Source: Mesocentrotus franciscanus (taxonomy: Eukaryota; Echinodermata; Echinoidea; Camarodonta; Strongylocentrotidae). From it: a stretch of 64,000 nucleotides of DNA. This document shows, piece after piece, positions 1-12,141 of the stretch (the first letter of the stretch is position 1; every line of letters begins with the position of its first letter). The notes beneath the pieces were generated by a model. The model did no database searches. It worked only from the letters and a program-made list of their open reading frames with translations, and was not told the origin of the DNA. The stretch spans positions 1,212,637-1,276,636 of the forward strand of contig CP137683.1 in assembly GCA_037976565.1 (NCBI GenBank). Direction: 5' to 3'. The translations under genes and the position numbers were made by a program.

Positions 1-1795
1 GACATATCAGTATCATTGTCTATACCATGTTTTACTGTATCAAAGCTTCTATTCTTTAAGTCATTATCAAACACTGCATCTTCTTCTACACCATCTGAAA
101 CATATGAAAAATCATTTTTCATCATATCATCATTTTCCGATACCGATTCACAGACATTGTCTACTGGTTCATTTCTGGGCATATCTTTTGGTTTATCACA
201 AACATTCCAAGGCATATTGCATTCTGATGAAACGCTTCTATCGAATAAATCATATCCAGGATTTGTGTCTGTATCACTTTCAGATTCTATACAATTTCTT
301 GCACACGAACGTTTCACTGGTATATGAATATCACTGCCACTATCATCTTCTGTTTCAATTTCCCTATTTTCATCAAAATTTGATTTCAACAGATTATTCT
401 TTATATCGGCCTGCACAACTCCATCTGAACCTTTGTTGTCTTTCATATTGCAAATATGCTGGTCTGAGTGTTTATCATTTTTACATGTATTTTTATCAAG
501 TCCTTGGTCACCTGCATTCATTGATAAATTTGTATCCTGCTTCTCATTCTTTGCTGCTAATTCTATTCCTTCATCTTTGTCAAATCTAATCTCCGATTTA
601 TCACAAGAGTGATTTCCATCAGTACCTTTTTCCCTTTGGAAGACTGACCTTTCTTGTTCCTTGCTCGACTTTTCTTGTTCTTTGCTTCTTTTTCCTTGCC
701 ACCAGCATGAACTCTGTACATTCGAAATCTTTGATCTGTTCAAAAAGATTACGAGTGCAGGCATGAATATCAACACATGAATCTGTTCTTGATCGAGATG
801 GCAAATAACCTGCTACGTCAGCCCAAGATCGTGTCTGCATCGTTTCAATTTGCACACAGGTCTCACTGTACAATTTCATTGAACATGGGGATTGCACACT
901 GTATGTATATATACGCAAAGAGTTTCTACATAAGACTGCAAACCGACATCTTCTCTTTTCACATTCTTGTTTTCCTTACATACATTTTTCTTTCGGTTTC
1001 CATTATTTTTCTCATGACTTTCATAGAATGTCTTCATTGCTTTGCCAATGTAAGTCACACCTGGTTCCAAGACTACACCATTCACTGATTTTCTCTTGAT
1101 TTTCCGGTCTGTTCGATGATCAACTGTTGATTTGGAATATAATTTTCTGTCTTTTATTTTCTCCATCCATTTTGTCTTTCTTGATTTTACAGTAATCCAG
1201 TCATCAGCATCATCTTCAAATTCTTCATTTCTCAATTGTTCATAATCTGATTGAGATGGATTTTCTCTGTCTACAGGATCAGGTTTACATCTGTCACAGT
1301 CACTCATTTTCATGTCATCAATACATCGTTTTCAGGCAACATACTGGATTTCTTCCCCTTTTTTGCATACCTCTTCCTTGATCTGGTACATTTTCTTCCA
1401 TCCTTTTTGTTGGTTGATTGGCTTGGCATGTCAGTAACGCACTCTTCATCACCTTGATCCTCAAGAAGCTCATATCTATTGAAATGAGAAGGGATGCATA
1501 CTTTATCAAACATGCGATGAACAATGTTGCTATTGCCACAAAATGAACAAATCCAGATCAATTTTAGGTTACGCAGTTTGTCTTCACAAGGGAATCCCAT
1601 ACATGTCACATGAAATTGCTTACTACAACTCTCACATGTTGCATCACTTTCATTTTCTTTGATGTCATTGCTACAAACAAAACATTCATCAGAGTCTGCA
1701 TTGATCATTGACTCACAGCTCGACAGTATGTCTATGATTTCATCAAGTACGCTCATGAATTCAATTGTATCCATCACGACAAAATTTTCTTTCAA
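1..1795 (-). pseudogene. Decayed PHD-finger protein, probably LINE ORF1 (runs off left edge)
   Basis: Reading leftward from 1795, one protein-like sequence continues through at least three frames. First comes a PHD-finger frame (1795-1310). It is followed by a charged frame (1313-876) that starts inside the last codons of the first. A Lys/Arg-rich frame (about 918-619) comes next, then an acidic Asp/Glu/Asn-rich frame that stays open from about 700 to base 1. No intron signals separate them, so this looks like a frameshifted, dead reading frame rather than exons. PHD fingers are known in ORF1 proteins of some CR1-like LINEs, which is why I favour a retrotransposon origin. A host PHD gene with sequencing indels is the alternative. 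The rest of the element would lie left of the window. Confidence 0.45.
1310..1795 (-). CDS. PHD zinc-finger open frame, 161 aa
   Basis: The 161-residue frame carries a C4HC3 zinc finger at about residues 38-88. It reads Cys-x2-Cys, then Cys-x2-Cys-x4-His-x2-Cys, then a final Trp-x-Cys-x2-Cys, with Trp two residues before the third cysteine pair as is usual in PHD domains. PHD fingers bind histone tails or act as protein-interaction modules. The C-terminal third is rich in Lys/Arg (nuclear-localisation-like). The frame ends at a TGA, but similar charged sequence continues at once in another frame, so the stop is probably a frameshift. The Met start is the first in the frame and is not independently supported. 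Confidence 0.5.
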   Translation of the reverse strand: MKENFVVMDTIEFMSVLDEIIDILSSCESMINADSDECFVCSNDIKENESDATCESCSKQFHVTCMGFPCEDKLRNLKLIWICSFCGNSNIVHRMFDKVCIPSHFNRYELLEDQGDEECVTDMPSQSTNKKDGRKCTRSRKRYAKKGKKSSMLPENDVLMT

Positions 1796-3139
1796 AGCTA
1801 TATAATGGATAAACTTATTTTCAAACTATCTCTGTTATGGTCACCCAATACTGTTACTAATACTCTGTATTTTAATGATTTACAGTTTGACTTATCTATA
1901 AAAATCAAAAGAATTACTTCACAATCAATACGTTTGATATAATCTTATTAACCTATCTGTAACCTAAATTGTACTTTTAAACCCTTTTTGTAATAGCAGG
2001 AAGACAAAGCTATATACGTACTATTAGTGTAAATATATAAGATGGTATGTCCAGTTGTAACAAGATTTTTAAAATATCTATCAATTACAGGGCTATGTTA
2101 AAGTGCTATAATAAACTATATAGTATTACTTCACTATAATGTATATGCCTTGTGATGGCGCTCTATTAGTTAAAATCCGTTTCCTTTGTGAAAGAAACAA
2201 ATCTGAAATTAGGCTACATGTCCAAATGGTACAACTTTGTATAAGAGATATTAAATTCTCTCGATTTAAGATTTTTCTGCTTTGAAAATTTGTTATGTTC
2301 GAGTACTTATTTCAATGAAAAAATCAATACAAATTTTACTTTCTTTACTTAATTATTTCTCTGTTATTAATCAATCAAATACACTTTTTACAACACTACA
2401 TATACGGACACAAATATCTTTCTTATTCCCTCTCCAATCAATCAAGTTCACTTGTATTTCTAAAACTATGAACACTATGTACCCAGGCACAGATTTCTTT
2501 CTCTTATCAATAAATCAAGTACACTTTATTACATTTATATTGATACAAATATATTTATTGGCTCTCCAATCGATATAGCTCAAATATATTTCTTAAACTA
2601 TATGTATTTTAACCCAATTTTTGTCTCTTCTCTATCTGCAATCAAGCTCACTTAATTTATCTAAAAAGTAAACTTTATTATCCAGGTACAATACTCTTGC
2701 AATACTGAAAAGAGATTGAATTGGGCCTTATATTTGTATGTATCAAGTCTCTAGTCTTGCAATTGACCAAAGTATGTTTCACCAAAAAATGCAGCCCTTT
2801 ACTAAATTTACGAAGAACTGTTAGATTATGATTTTTCTTTTTCAATATATTTTTATATTTTAGCTTTCAATTTATAAATGTATATATAAGGTATAAAGTA
2901 TATTTCACCAACTATTTAGGGTTCTTTTATGAAGTTTTTTGGCTAGGTTAAATGAATTGTAGAACCTTTAAATTCAAATTTGTTTTTTGTCCTCTTTCAA
3001 TATATTTTTAATATAGAGCCTATATAGTACTTTTTGAATAGTATTTAGAATAAAGTATTTTAGCTTTCAATTTATAAAAGTATATATATATACTTGTATA
3101 GAGTATAAGGTATAAAGTATTCAGATATATTCAGATATT
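1796..3139. other. AT-rich non-genic stretch with degenerate repeats
   Basis: I see no gene here. Between about 2280 and 2710, a diverged unit of roughly 100 bp recurs about four times (marked by 'CAATCAATCAAG', 'AATAAATCAAG' and 'CAATCAAGCTCAC'). Between 2830 and 3120, a block beginning 'TTTCAATATATTTTTA' and containing 'TTAGCTTTCAATTTATAAA' occurs twice. Confidence 0.4.
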
Positions 3140-3800
3140 GACAGAATTGCTGTGTACCACAACCAGAATTGACTCACACCTAGCTTATAAGTGCTAGGGC
3201 TATTGTCGGTGAATTGTGAATAAACAGACTTTAGGATCAAGGATAAAGTATCAAGTATAAGGTATAAGATGTAAGGTATAAGATATAAGTAGGTAAGTAT
3301 GTAAGTAGGTAAGTAGGTAAGTATTCAGATATATTCAGATATTGATAGAAATGCTGTGTACCACAATTCGAATTGACTCACACCTAGCTTATAAGTGCTA
3401 GGGCTATTGTCGTGAATTGTGAATAAACAGACTTGAGAATTGCTGTGTACCACAATTCGAATTGACTCACACCTAGCTTATAAGTGCTAGGGCTATTGTC
3501 GTGAATTGTGTATAAACAGACTTGAGAATTGCTATTTACCACAACCAGAATTGACTCACACCTAGCTTATAAGTGCTAGGGCTATTGTCGGTGAATTGTG
3601 AATAAACAGACTTGAGAATTGCTATTTACCACAACCAGAATTGACTCACACCTAGCTTATAAGTGCTAGGGCTATTGTCGGTGAATTGTGAATAAACAGA
3701 CTTTAGAATTGCTATTTACCACAACCAGAATTGACTCACACCTAGCTTATAAGTGCTAGGGCTATTGTCGGTGAATTGTGAATAAATAGACTTTAGTGAG
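3140..3800 (+). repeat. Tandem repeat, about 90-bp unit, six copies
   Basis: A unit of about 90 bp, marked by 'GACTCACACCTAGC' and 'AAGTGCTAGGGCTATTGTCG', occurs six times. Copies begin near 3143, 3347, 3435, 3525, 3615 and 3705. The last four are head-to-tail and nearly identical. The first is separated by a 'GTAAGTAG' microsatellite. Each copy contains a small inverted repeat (CTAGC...GCTAG). Confidence 0.8.
3241..3326 (+). repeat. Microsatellite (GTATAAG / GTAAGTAG)n
   Basis: Short imperfect repeats of 'GGTATAAG' grade into 'GTAGGTAA' between the first and second copies of the 90-bp repeat. Confidence 0.7.
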
Positions 3801-4065
3801 AAGTGCTGATGATATCAAGGTGAAGTTCAATCCTCGTGTCCTGCCAAAGAAATAGAAAGAGAAAATAAAAACTTTAATTACATGCAGTAGATAAGTCTGG
3901 GCAAATTGTGGATAACAAATTAAAATACAGTTATCTCTGCCTGAGGCAAATCTCTTGAGACCGTAGAAATCTGTTTGACTTAGGAGAGGTGAATAACATA
4001 TGTCTTGTATAATCTGGACCTTGAATTGCTCTGACTTAGCTGATTATCAAGTTCGAAGTTCTTAA

Positions 4066-4741
4066 CCCTAACCCCTCCGGAAATTTCGCGATAACTTTGT
4101 AACGCGTGAAAATTTTGCAGCACGCTCTCATGAGTTTTTTCATTCAAATCTTACGCATCTTTTGACACCAACTTTGCGAAAATCGGGCGTACCACTGCTA
4201 AATCATGTGACCTTTTCTGACCCCATGTCAGCCTAAAATTGGAGGATTTATTGATTTTGTGTACAAAACGAATGGGAAACTGTATCTCTCATTTGCTTAG
4301 TAAATCAGCCATCATTTCCCAATTCACAATCAATTATCCTCTTTTTGTCTCAATATTGATCCTGATGGAAAGAACTATAAAAAAAACCAAAGAAATAAAT
4401 AAAAATTGAAAACATTACAATACATAAGAAATTCATAAAATAAAATACATAATAGAAATTGAATCAAATGTTTTGTTAGTGGATGATTGCTTCTAAGCTT
4501 AATTAGAAACATTTCATACAAAAATTTGCTCAAAATAATCACTATTAACTGAATTATTAATGAAAATTTTAATAACAAAATCAAATATTTTCAAATAAAT
4601 TAACAATGCAATCTTGTTCTTTACGTGAATAAGGAGATGCGTGCAAAATTTCGCGATGATCGGACATTCAACGGCCGAGATCTTGGGGGCCCATCATGCC
4701 CCCAGTCCTCAACACCTCGAAATAGCCCATTCTTTTTAGGG
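4066..4741 (+). mobile_element. TTAA-flanked MITE with CCCTAA ends (piggyBac-like)
   Basis: The left end reads TTAA then CCCTAACCCCTCC. The right end reads CTTTTTAGGG then TTAA. The two TTAA copies at 4062-4065 and 4742-4745 fit a TTAA target duplication, and termini starting CCC fit piggyBac-type ends. Only about six terminal bases match between the ends, so the family call is tentative. The interior has no transposase frame. Confidence 0.4.
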
Positions 4742-4746
4742 TTAAG

Positions 4747-5584
4747 ATATCGCGATAAAGAGGCCATTAGCTGTAAATTCATAACTTCACATTTTACATA
4801 CTAGTATATACTACCTATAATTGTACGTCATACAATTAAGTTTTCCAATACAATGAAACCAAGATTACACATTTTAGCTAAACAATTGAGATGTTAGAGC
4901 CTATTGCCTGAGGCAGTATCTTTTCAAAAATTATTACTTCTGTAACTACACGCCTATATGATGAAGGAAAAACCTTATTCCTAATGGTATTCTATAGAAA
5001 TGGTTCCTTGCCTAATAATAAACATATGCATGATTTTCCTTCGACTGAGACATGGTCATTATTCAAAATAGAGGCATGCAGTATTGTCAATGTGAATGGG
5101 AAGATAACATCCTAATGGCGATTGTCACATTGATGAGTAGACTATTCTGCTTTTATTAAAACCACTGTTGCTTCAAAGTAGACTTCCCTTTAACTCAACG
5201 TAACAAAAAAAACGATATATGTCAGAGTTCACTTAGCAATTTAGCATTAATATTAATTAGATCAGATTTCCTTCAACTTAAAAGAACATATCAATTTCCT
5301 TTTTTTTTTAAATTGCACAACAAATGTGAAGCAACATTCTTTTAGAATGGACCAAAATCTATAAACCATGAATCTGCATAGCATCCTCCTCCAAGACCGG
5401 GGGAAAAGAATTTGCTATAATGAGCTCATGCTTTGGTTGTCTGTACAATTATGCAATTTGCTGGTCATACATGTAAATTAGTTTAACTACCTATCCTAAC
5501 TCATGAAAAGGAAACACCTATTGATTTGGATGTCGGTGACCTCTTGCATAAATTATTTTTCTTTATGTTAAATGAGCACAAAAC
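4747..5584. other. Non-genic stretch, nothing recognised
   Basis: AT-rich single-copy sequence. I see no coding frame, tandem repeat or inverted-repeat pair that I can support. Confidence 0.4.
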
Positions 5585-6190
5585 TACTTGGGTCATTTCA
5601 TCAGGTTGGAACACACTAGGACTTAAAGGTGTGAAATGGCTCTGTATCATCACAGGTATCACTACTTTTGATACAGTTAATAGAAGAAGCACCTTTGGGT
5701 GTCCAAGAAATGGACAAAGTTTTAAGACATATGCAGGTGTCTTGTCCAAGATATGATAGAATACACATTCAAGTTTTTCAGACATTTACAGCATGCAGAA
5801 TGGAACATTTACACATCAAACAGCATATCTGGTAATATTTGGTTTATTTGATGACAAACAAACGTAATTAATCTTTTGGTGTTGACTTTTATGCCCTCTC
5901 ATTAGTAAACAAAATCATTTGGACAAATTCATGTTGTAAATGTCAGAATATCTTGAATGTGTGTGAAAGTACGACGTAACAATACGGCGGTGTAATGTTA
6001 CATCTTCCACTAAGTTTTTGATCATATCTCAGACAAAAAACAAGGGTATGTTTTAAATATTTGTAAATTTCTTGCACAATTGAAGGTGCTTTTTCTGTAA
6101 AATAACTGTATCAAAATAAGTGATACTTCTGATGATACAATGCCATGTCACACCTCTGCATCCCAACCTGATGAAATGACCCACTTACCA
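5585..6190 (+). mobile_element. Foldback element with arms of about 110 bp
   Basis: Sequence from about 5588 to 5700 (begins 'TTGGGTCATTTCATCAGGTTGG' less its first two bases) reappears as its reverse complement at about 6070-6185. The arms share 'TCATTTCATCAGGTTGG', 'GTATCA' and 'TTTTGATACAGTTA' blocks in the same order. About 370 bp of unrelated sequence lies between the arms. This is a typical non-autonomous inverted-repeat element; no transposase is present. Confidence 0.6.
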
Positions 6191-7573
6191 ATATACCTAC
6201 ACAGGAATAACTTGCTCTCTCCCACCACAAACTTTGCTCCTTGACCACAAATCTTGATGTCAACTGATGTCAGCTGTCTTCAAAAAACAAAACAGAAGAC
6301 AAACATATGGGTAAAACATCACAAAAGAAAAATACACAATTTTAATACATATACAGTGCATCTCAAAAACACTATACACTTTTGAAAAGGCTGCCAAATA
6401 AAAATATATGGTTTTGGGGGAAAAACTGTATATGTATGGATAGCTCATGAACTCAACTTTCATATGAATCCAGGAATTCCGAAAATGATTCATGCTTGGA
6501 TGAGCACTGCTCATATTTGTAAAGGGTATGGAAATTAGGGTGCACAGGAATGGGCCTTTCAATTTTGTGAGAGAAAAGTCCTTTGGAGCTTACGGAATTG
6601 AGGATTATATGAAAAAATTACGATCAAATGTGATGAGTTTGGGTTTGCCGAGTGAAATTTGTGGTTTATGGGATTGATATTTTATGCATAAGTGAACAGG
6701 TATTGCATTTATTATTATAGCATTGTAACTTCCCTGATAGACTCATAGGTGTGTTTGTGGGAGTCAGGATGGGGTGATGATGGTACATGGTGCAGAAGAG
6801 GTGAGATGTAACATAATGACATAACATTTCTTCTTTTTTGGTTGAGCTCTGATCACTTTACAATTACATGTAAATGTTTAAAATAACATTTTTTGTTGTG
6901 TACAGTCTAGAATGCAGTTCCAGCTTCTATCAGAGCCTATGCATAAAAATTATATTTCAACATCTTTTTTATTGTTATTTCTGTAAATCACAAACCTTTT
7001 CTTCCATTATGAATAGCGGCCCTCTTCTACTATTATGAATAGCGACCCTCTAATCCGATACTGTATATATTTGAGATTAGTGACTTATACATGGACTAAA
7101 TCGTTTGCAATAAGATTTCAATACAAAAATGTTGTGTTTTCATTAATTTGATGGTTATAAATTCCAGGTCACTGCCAACAAAAATCTTATGACAGTCATA
7201 TATCAGTAACACAACATTTTCTCTGGCAAGAATTGCTCCAGGTTAGGTATAGTATAAGTCCAGGACTTAAGTTAGTGATTCGATTAATATTTGGGATTGA
7301 CTGCAGGGCAATTGTTGCCAGAGCAAATCTCATAAACTTCCAAGTTTTCATAAATGATACAGAATCACCAAAAAAAGCTTGAATTCGGAAATAATCAAGT
7401 ATTAAAGATGGCTTGAAATATGATATTTTGGTGTATCGGTAGAAAACGTTTTTCATGATTTCGAAGGTCGTAAGTTGAAGGCCATTGTTAACAGAAATCA
7501 TTTACTTGTCACAAACCTTCCAAATACTCATTAACAAAACAAATGTGACTGCGTCTCCTATATGACTCCGCCC
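6191..7573. other. Non-genic stretch, little structure
   Basis: No gene recognised. A 22-bp motif containing 'TATTATGAATAGCG' occurs twice near 7005-7045. The end of this stretch, 7507-7577, matches 9835-9898 and holds the uninserted target of the MITE at 9899. Confidence 0.4.
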
Positions 7574-7589
7574 TTAAAATGAATAATTT

Positions 7590-8205
7590 CAGAAATTGAC
7601 CACTATGACCTTGACTTTTGACCTCATTGCTACCAAAAAAATGTCTTCCTATGAAGACCTCATAAGTTTGAAGTTCATATCTCAAGTGAGTCTTGAGATA
7701 TTGCGATGAGCTCTACACATGGAATTTCATAAGTTGACCTCTGTGACCCTTGACCTTTGACCTACCTTCTCCAAAATCTAATCAGATCGTCTTCCTATGA
7801 TGATACATTCTATCCTCAAGTTTGAAGTTTATATCTCAAGTGGTTCTTCAGATATCACGATAACGAACTCAATACATGGAATTTCATAAGGTGACCTCTG
7901 TGACACTTGAACTTTGACCTACCGACTCCAAAATATAATCAGATCGTCTTCCTATGGAAATACATTCTATCCTCAAGTTTAAAGTTCACACCTCGATTGG
8001 TTCTTGAGACATCACGATAACGAGCTCAATACCTGTAATTTCACAAGTTGACCTCTGTGACTCTTGACCTTTGACCTACATTCTCAAAAATCTGATAAGA
8101 TCATCTTCCTATGGTGATACATACTATCATCATATTTGAAGTTCATATCTCAAACTGTTCTTGAGATAATGCGATTACAAGGCTAATACCTGTAATTTCG
8201 CTAGT
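7590..8205 (+). repeat. About 157-bp tandem repeat ('GACCTTTGACC' type), copy 1
   Basis: Units beginning 'TGACCTCTGTGAC' start at about 7735, 7892 and 8049, with a diverged unit before them. Each contains 'CTTGACCTTTGACCT', 'CAGATCGTCTTCCTATG' and 'GAAGTT'. The whole block recurs at 10273-10910, so a segment of about 2.7 kb has been duplicated. Confidence 0.75.
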
Positions 8206-8220
8206 TTCGTTGTTTTCGCT

Positions 8221-8930
8221 GTCCCTCCTTGCTTCTTTCTCATTAACTGTCCAACAGTAAGAGCTCTATTCACCTCTACCTCCTTGCTTCTGTCTCAGTA
8301 ACTGTCCAACAGTAACAGCTCTATTCACCTCTGCCTCCTTGCTTGTCTCTCAATAACTGTCCAACAGTAAGAGTTCTATTCACCTCTGCCTCCTTGCTTC
8401 TCTCTCAGTAAATGTTCAACAATAAGAGCTCTATTCACCTCTGCCTCCTTGCTTCTGTGTCAGTAACTGTCCAACAATAAGAGTTCTATTCACCTCTGCC
8501 TCCTTGCTTCTGTGTCAGTAACTGTCCAACAGTAACAGCTCTATTCACCTCTTCCTCCTTGCTTGTCTCTCAATAACTGTCCAACAGTAACAACTCTATT
8601 TACCTCTGCCTCCTTGCTTCTCTCTCATTAACTGTCCAACAGTAAGAGTTCTATTCACCTCTGCCTCCTTGCTTCTGTCTCAGTAACTGTCCAACAATAA
8701 GAGTTCTATTTACCTCTGCCTCCTTGCTTCTCTCTCATTAACTGTCCAACAGTAAGAGTTCTATTCACCTCTGCCTCCTTGCTTCTCTCTCAGTAAATGT
8801 TCAACAATAAGAGCTCTATTCACCTCTTCCTCCCTGCTTCCCTCTCACTAACTGTCCAACAGTAAGAGCTGAATTTACCTCTGCCTCCTTGCTTCTCTCT
8901 CAGTAACTGTCCAACAGTAAGAGTAGATCT
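8221..8930 (+). repeat. About 55-bp tandem repeat, roughly 13 copies
   Basis: The unit is marked by 'CCTCCTTGCTTC', 'AACTGTCCAACAGTAA' and 'GAGCTCTATTCACC'. It recurs every 54-55 bases, for example at 8224, 8279, 8334 and 8388. Small substitutions alternate among copies, which suggests higher-order duplication. No open reading frame runs through it. Confidence 0.8.
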
Positions 8931-9494
8931 ATCAAATCTGAAATGGAAAGATTCAAACACCACATTACATCCCAAACTGCAACTTAGACCGAAATCAATA
9001 ACTTTTGTAAGAACCAACAGTTCAGAAATAATGTTAATATCAATATTTTGTTTAGGTACTTCAATGCATTTTCATTTTAAGCTCTTTTCCTGTTTCAAAT
9101 TGTACCATTTCTGTAATGACATTATCATGGGTGGTGGCACAACATAAATTTTTAACTGACCAATGTCTAAACCTCATCTACTTTGTGGATGACTTTTCAG
9201 TTTAAACAAGGCATTAGCGATGTTGTGTCTCGCCCACTTGTGAAAATAACTAGAATATCGCAATGTCCATTGCCATCTATAAGAATTGTAGGGCCTATCG
9301 CAAGCTGATTTTGAAATATCTGCCATAGAATGCAACACCCCATAAACTTTGAGAAGGGTATTACATGATATGCTACTGCCTTTCACCTGCTTCCACTGCA
9401 TCTACTCCCTCCCCCTTTGATACGAGTAAAATTATTGCATTGATATTTTACATGTGTGAAGGTAAAATGTGTTTGTGGTTGTAGTGTAGCTGAG

Positions 9495-9830
9495 GTTGCA
9501 GGTAAACTTTAACGCTTGACCTCAAATGACTTTTGACCTCTCTATGTGACCTCCGACAGCACCGCAGCATAATGTTACCCCTAGTGCCTCTATCACCCAA
9601 GTTTGGTCACCATTGGACTAACAGTTGTCAAGTTATGTGTCAAAAGAGAGTCTTGCACGAAAACTTTAACGTTTGACCTCAAATGACTTTTGACCTCAAA
9701 TGACTTTTGACCTCTCTATGTGACCTCCGACAGCACCGCAACATGATGTTACCCCTAGTGCATCTATCACCCAAGTTTGGTCGCCATTGGACTAACAGTT
9801 GTCAAGTTATGTGTCAAAAGAGTCTTGCAC
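9495..9830 (+). repeat. Two direct copies of a unit of about 160 bp
   Basis: The block containing 'TTGACCTCAAATGACTT', 'GTGACCTCCGACAGCACCG' and 'ACTAACAGTTGTCAAG' occurs at about 9505-9655 and again at 9662-9830. The second copy carries an extra internal 'CAAATGACTTTTGACCT'. Confidence 0.7.
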
Positions 9831-9898
9831 GCTTGTCACATACCTTCCAAATACTCATTAACAAGACAAATGCGACTGCGTCTCTGCGTCGCCCTTAA

Positions 9899-10272
9899 AG
9901 GGATCGTTTAACAGTGTTAAATCTGAGATACACGGCCCTACATGTTATTAGTGTCTGTGATATGGTGTAATAATGAAGCCCTAAAAAAATTGCGCTTCAA
10001 AATGATCAAGAAGTGCCTCAAAATTGACCTCTTTGATTGACCGGTTTTACCATACTCGTTTTCCCTAATAGACTATAGTGTTATGAAAACCATCAGGCGA
10101 ACGGTTTTCAAAATTTGTAATTCCAATCATAAATATCTTGATAATCAGACAGGCGATCAGCTTGTAAAAGTCATGGGGTTCCTGACTGACCTAAAGGTTT
10201 ATGATTATCATTGCATCATGAGCTAAATCCAGAATTTTGTTTCAGAATCTGAGACAAAGTTATCGGATCCCT
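9899..10272 (+). mobile_element. TTAA-target MITE, family 1 (AGGGATC ends), copy 1
   Basis: The ends are AGGGATCG and CGGATCCCT, directly flanked by TTAA at 9895-9898 and 10273-10276. The paralogous sequence at 7560-7590 reads straight through 'CGCCCTTAAAATGAATAA', with one TTAA at 7574-7577 and no element. This is a textbook empty site. A second, inverted copy lies at 35452-36224. TTAA targets with TTAAAGG-type ends are characteristic of T2/Kolobok-like elements (family knowledge). The 374-bp interior has no coding capacity. Confidence 0.8.
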
Positions 10273-10910
10273 TTAAAATGAATAATTTCAGAAATTGACC
10301 TCTATGACCTCGACTTTTGACCTCATTGCTAAATAAAAAAAAGGTCTTCCTATGAAGACCTCATAAGTTTGAAGTTCATATCTCACGTGAGTCTTGAGAT
10401 ATTGCGATGAGCTCTACACATGGAATTTCATAAGTTGACCTCTGTGACTCTTGACCTTTGACCTGTCTTCTCCAAAATCTAATCAGATCGTCTTCCTATG
10501 ATGATACATTCTATCCTCAAGTTTGAAGTTTATATCTCAAGTGGTTCTTGAGATATCACGATAACGAACTCAATACATGGAATTTCATAAGGTGACCTCT
10601 GTGACCCTTGACCTTTGACCTACGTACTCCAAAATATAATCAGATCGTTTTCCTATGGTAGTACATTCTATCCTCAAGTTTAAAGTTCACACCTCAATTG
10701 GTTCTTGAGACATCACGATAACGAGCTCAATACCTGTAATTTCACCAGTTGACCTCTGTGACTCTTGACCTTTGACCTACATTCTCAAAAATCTGATTAG
10801 ATCGTCTTCCTATGGTAATACATTCTATCTTCAAGTTTGAAGTTCACACCTCGATTGGTTCTTGAGATATCACAATTACGAGCTCAATACCTGTAATTTC
10901 ATATGTGACA
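10273..10910 (+). repeat. About 157-bp tandem repeat, copy 2
   Basis: Units start near 10435, 10592 and 10749 and match 7590-8205 nearly base for base. Together with the shared left flank, this marks a direct duplication of roughly 2.7 kb that was later split by the family-1 MITE. Confidence 0.75.
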
Positions 10911-10975
10911 AAGTTGGTCAAAGTGGGTGAAAACTCCTTTCGGTTTGAAAACATCTTCCTCTACTCTAAGACTAG

Positions 10976-11104
10976 TGCCCTGTAACATAAAAGATACAAT
11001 CAATCTTACGATTGATATCAATCGTAAGTCTATGGTAAACCGTGTACTGAAGAGTTACAATCGATCGTAAGATTAATTGTATCTCTTTATGTTACAGGGC
11101 ACAG
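10976..11104 (+). mobile_element. Short palindromic MITE, about 130 bp
   Basis: The ends 'GTGCCCTGTAACATAAA' and 'TTTATGTTACAGGGCAC' are inverted repeats of about 27 bp. The interior pairs further ('CAATCTTACGATTG', 'CAATCGATCGTAAG'), so the strand can fold almost end to end. Confidence 0.7.
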
Positions 11105-12141
11105 ATCTCTAAGTATATTATTTTCATAGACCTACATCTATGAAAATTCATTTATTTTGTTAGATCTAGATCTATAAAAGCATAGAATCTAGGCATTCTA
11201 TGAAAGTAAATATCTTCCGGATACTGTACTTTAAACTTTAAAGTACTTAAATTTTGGAGATATTGCTAGCCATGTCGCAAATCTATAAAAATCTTCTCCC
11301 ATAATCTCATAGACTTTCTACATGACTGGAATCCAGCCATGAAAGAGTGTTAAGGGTCCCTTCATAGCGGTATGGGGTAGACTACCATCTTTCGAGGGAT
11401 ATGTCAGAAAAATACCTAATGAATATAAGAATATCCTGAGAATGATGGTTATTCCTGATCCTGTCTACACATTCACAGAGGCAAACCTAACTAACTTTAG
11501 TAACTAAGTTAGATCTACGTGTAGACCGATAAATAGATCTATTTCGGTCCCGGATATGCTCCACTGAGACTATTATCTGGTTGCGCGAATCCCGGCTTCC
11601 CACATAGACCGATAAAACCAATGCCCACAACAGTCGTGGAGAAAATTGTGTGCAGAAATAGATGCGCACAACACAGCACTTTCATGAAAGTGACAGCGGC
11701 TGGTCGGTCTCCTTACAAAAATGCCAGATTGCAACATCTAAGCACACTTTCCGGAATCTTTCTAGTTAAAGTAAGTATATTCTAGATTCTAATTCTATAA
11801 TCTATATTAATTTTGAACTTCAAAATATGGTAAAACAAGCCCTTATCAGGGCTTTTCAATCGTGTACAAAGTGAATGGGGCCGGATCTGGCCCCATAGAC
11901 TCCACGTTATAACTCCGACTTAAAACCACCACGTAGACACATACAGAACCATCTGTATGTCACGCTGTGTTAACCTACCTCTAAATAAAGTAGGGTAATC
12001 TAACCTGGCTATAGGGGTATGCATTATAATTCTTTAATTAGATATTTTTAATCTTCTTTAGTGGAATTTTCAGACCCTTTTTTGGAGCATGCCTCCTTGG
12101 GCTTGGGAGATACAATCCAATCTTGGTGCATGCACTTTCCA
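11105..12141. other. Non-genic stretch, nothing recognised
   Basis: No gene or repeat array supported. 'AGATCTA'-type words recur between 11100 and 11530 without a clear period. Confidence 0.4.
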
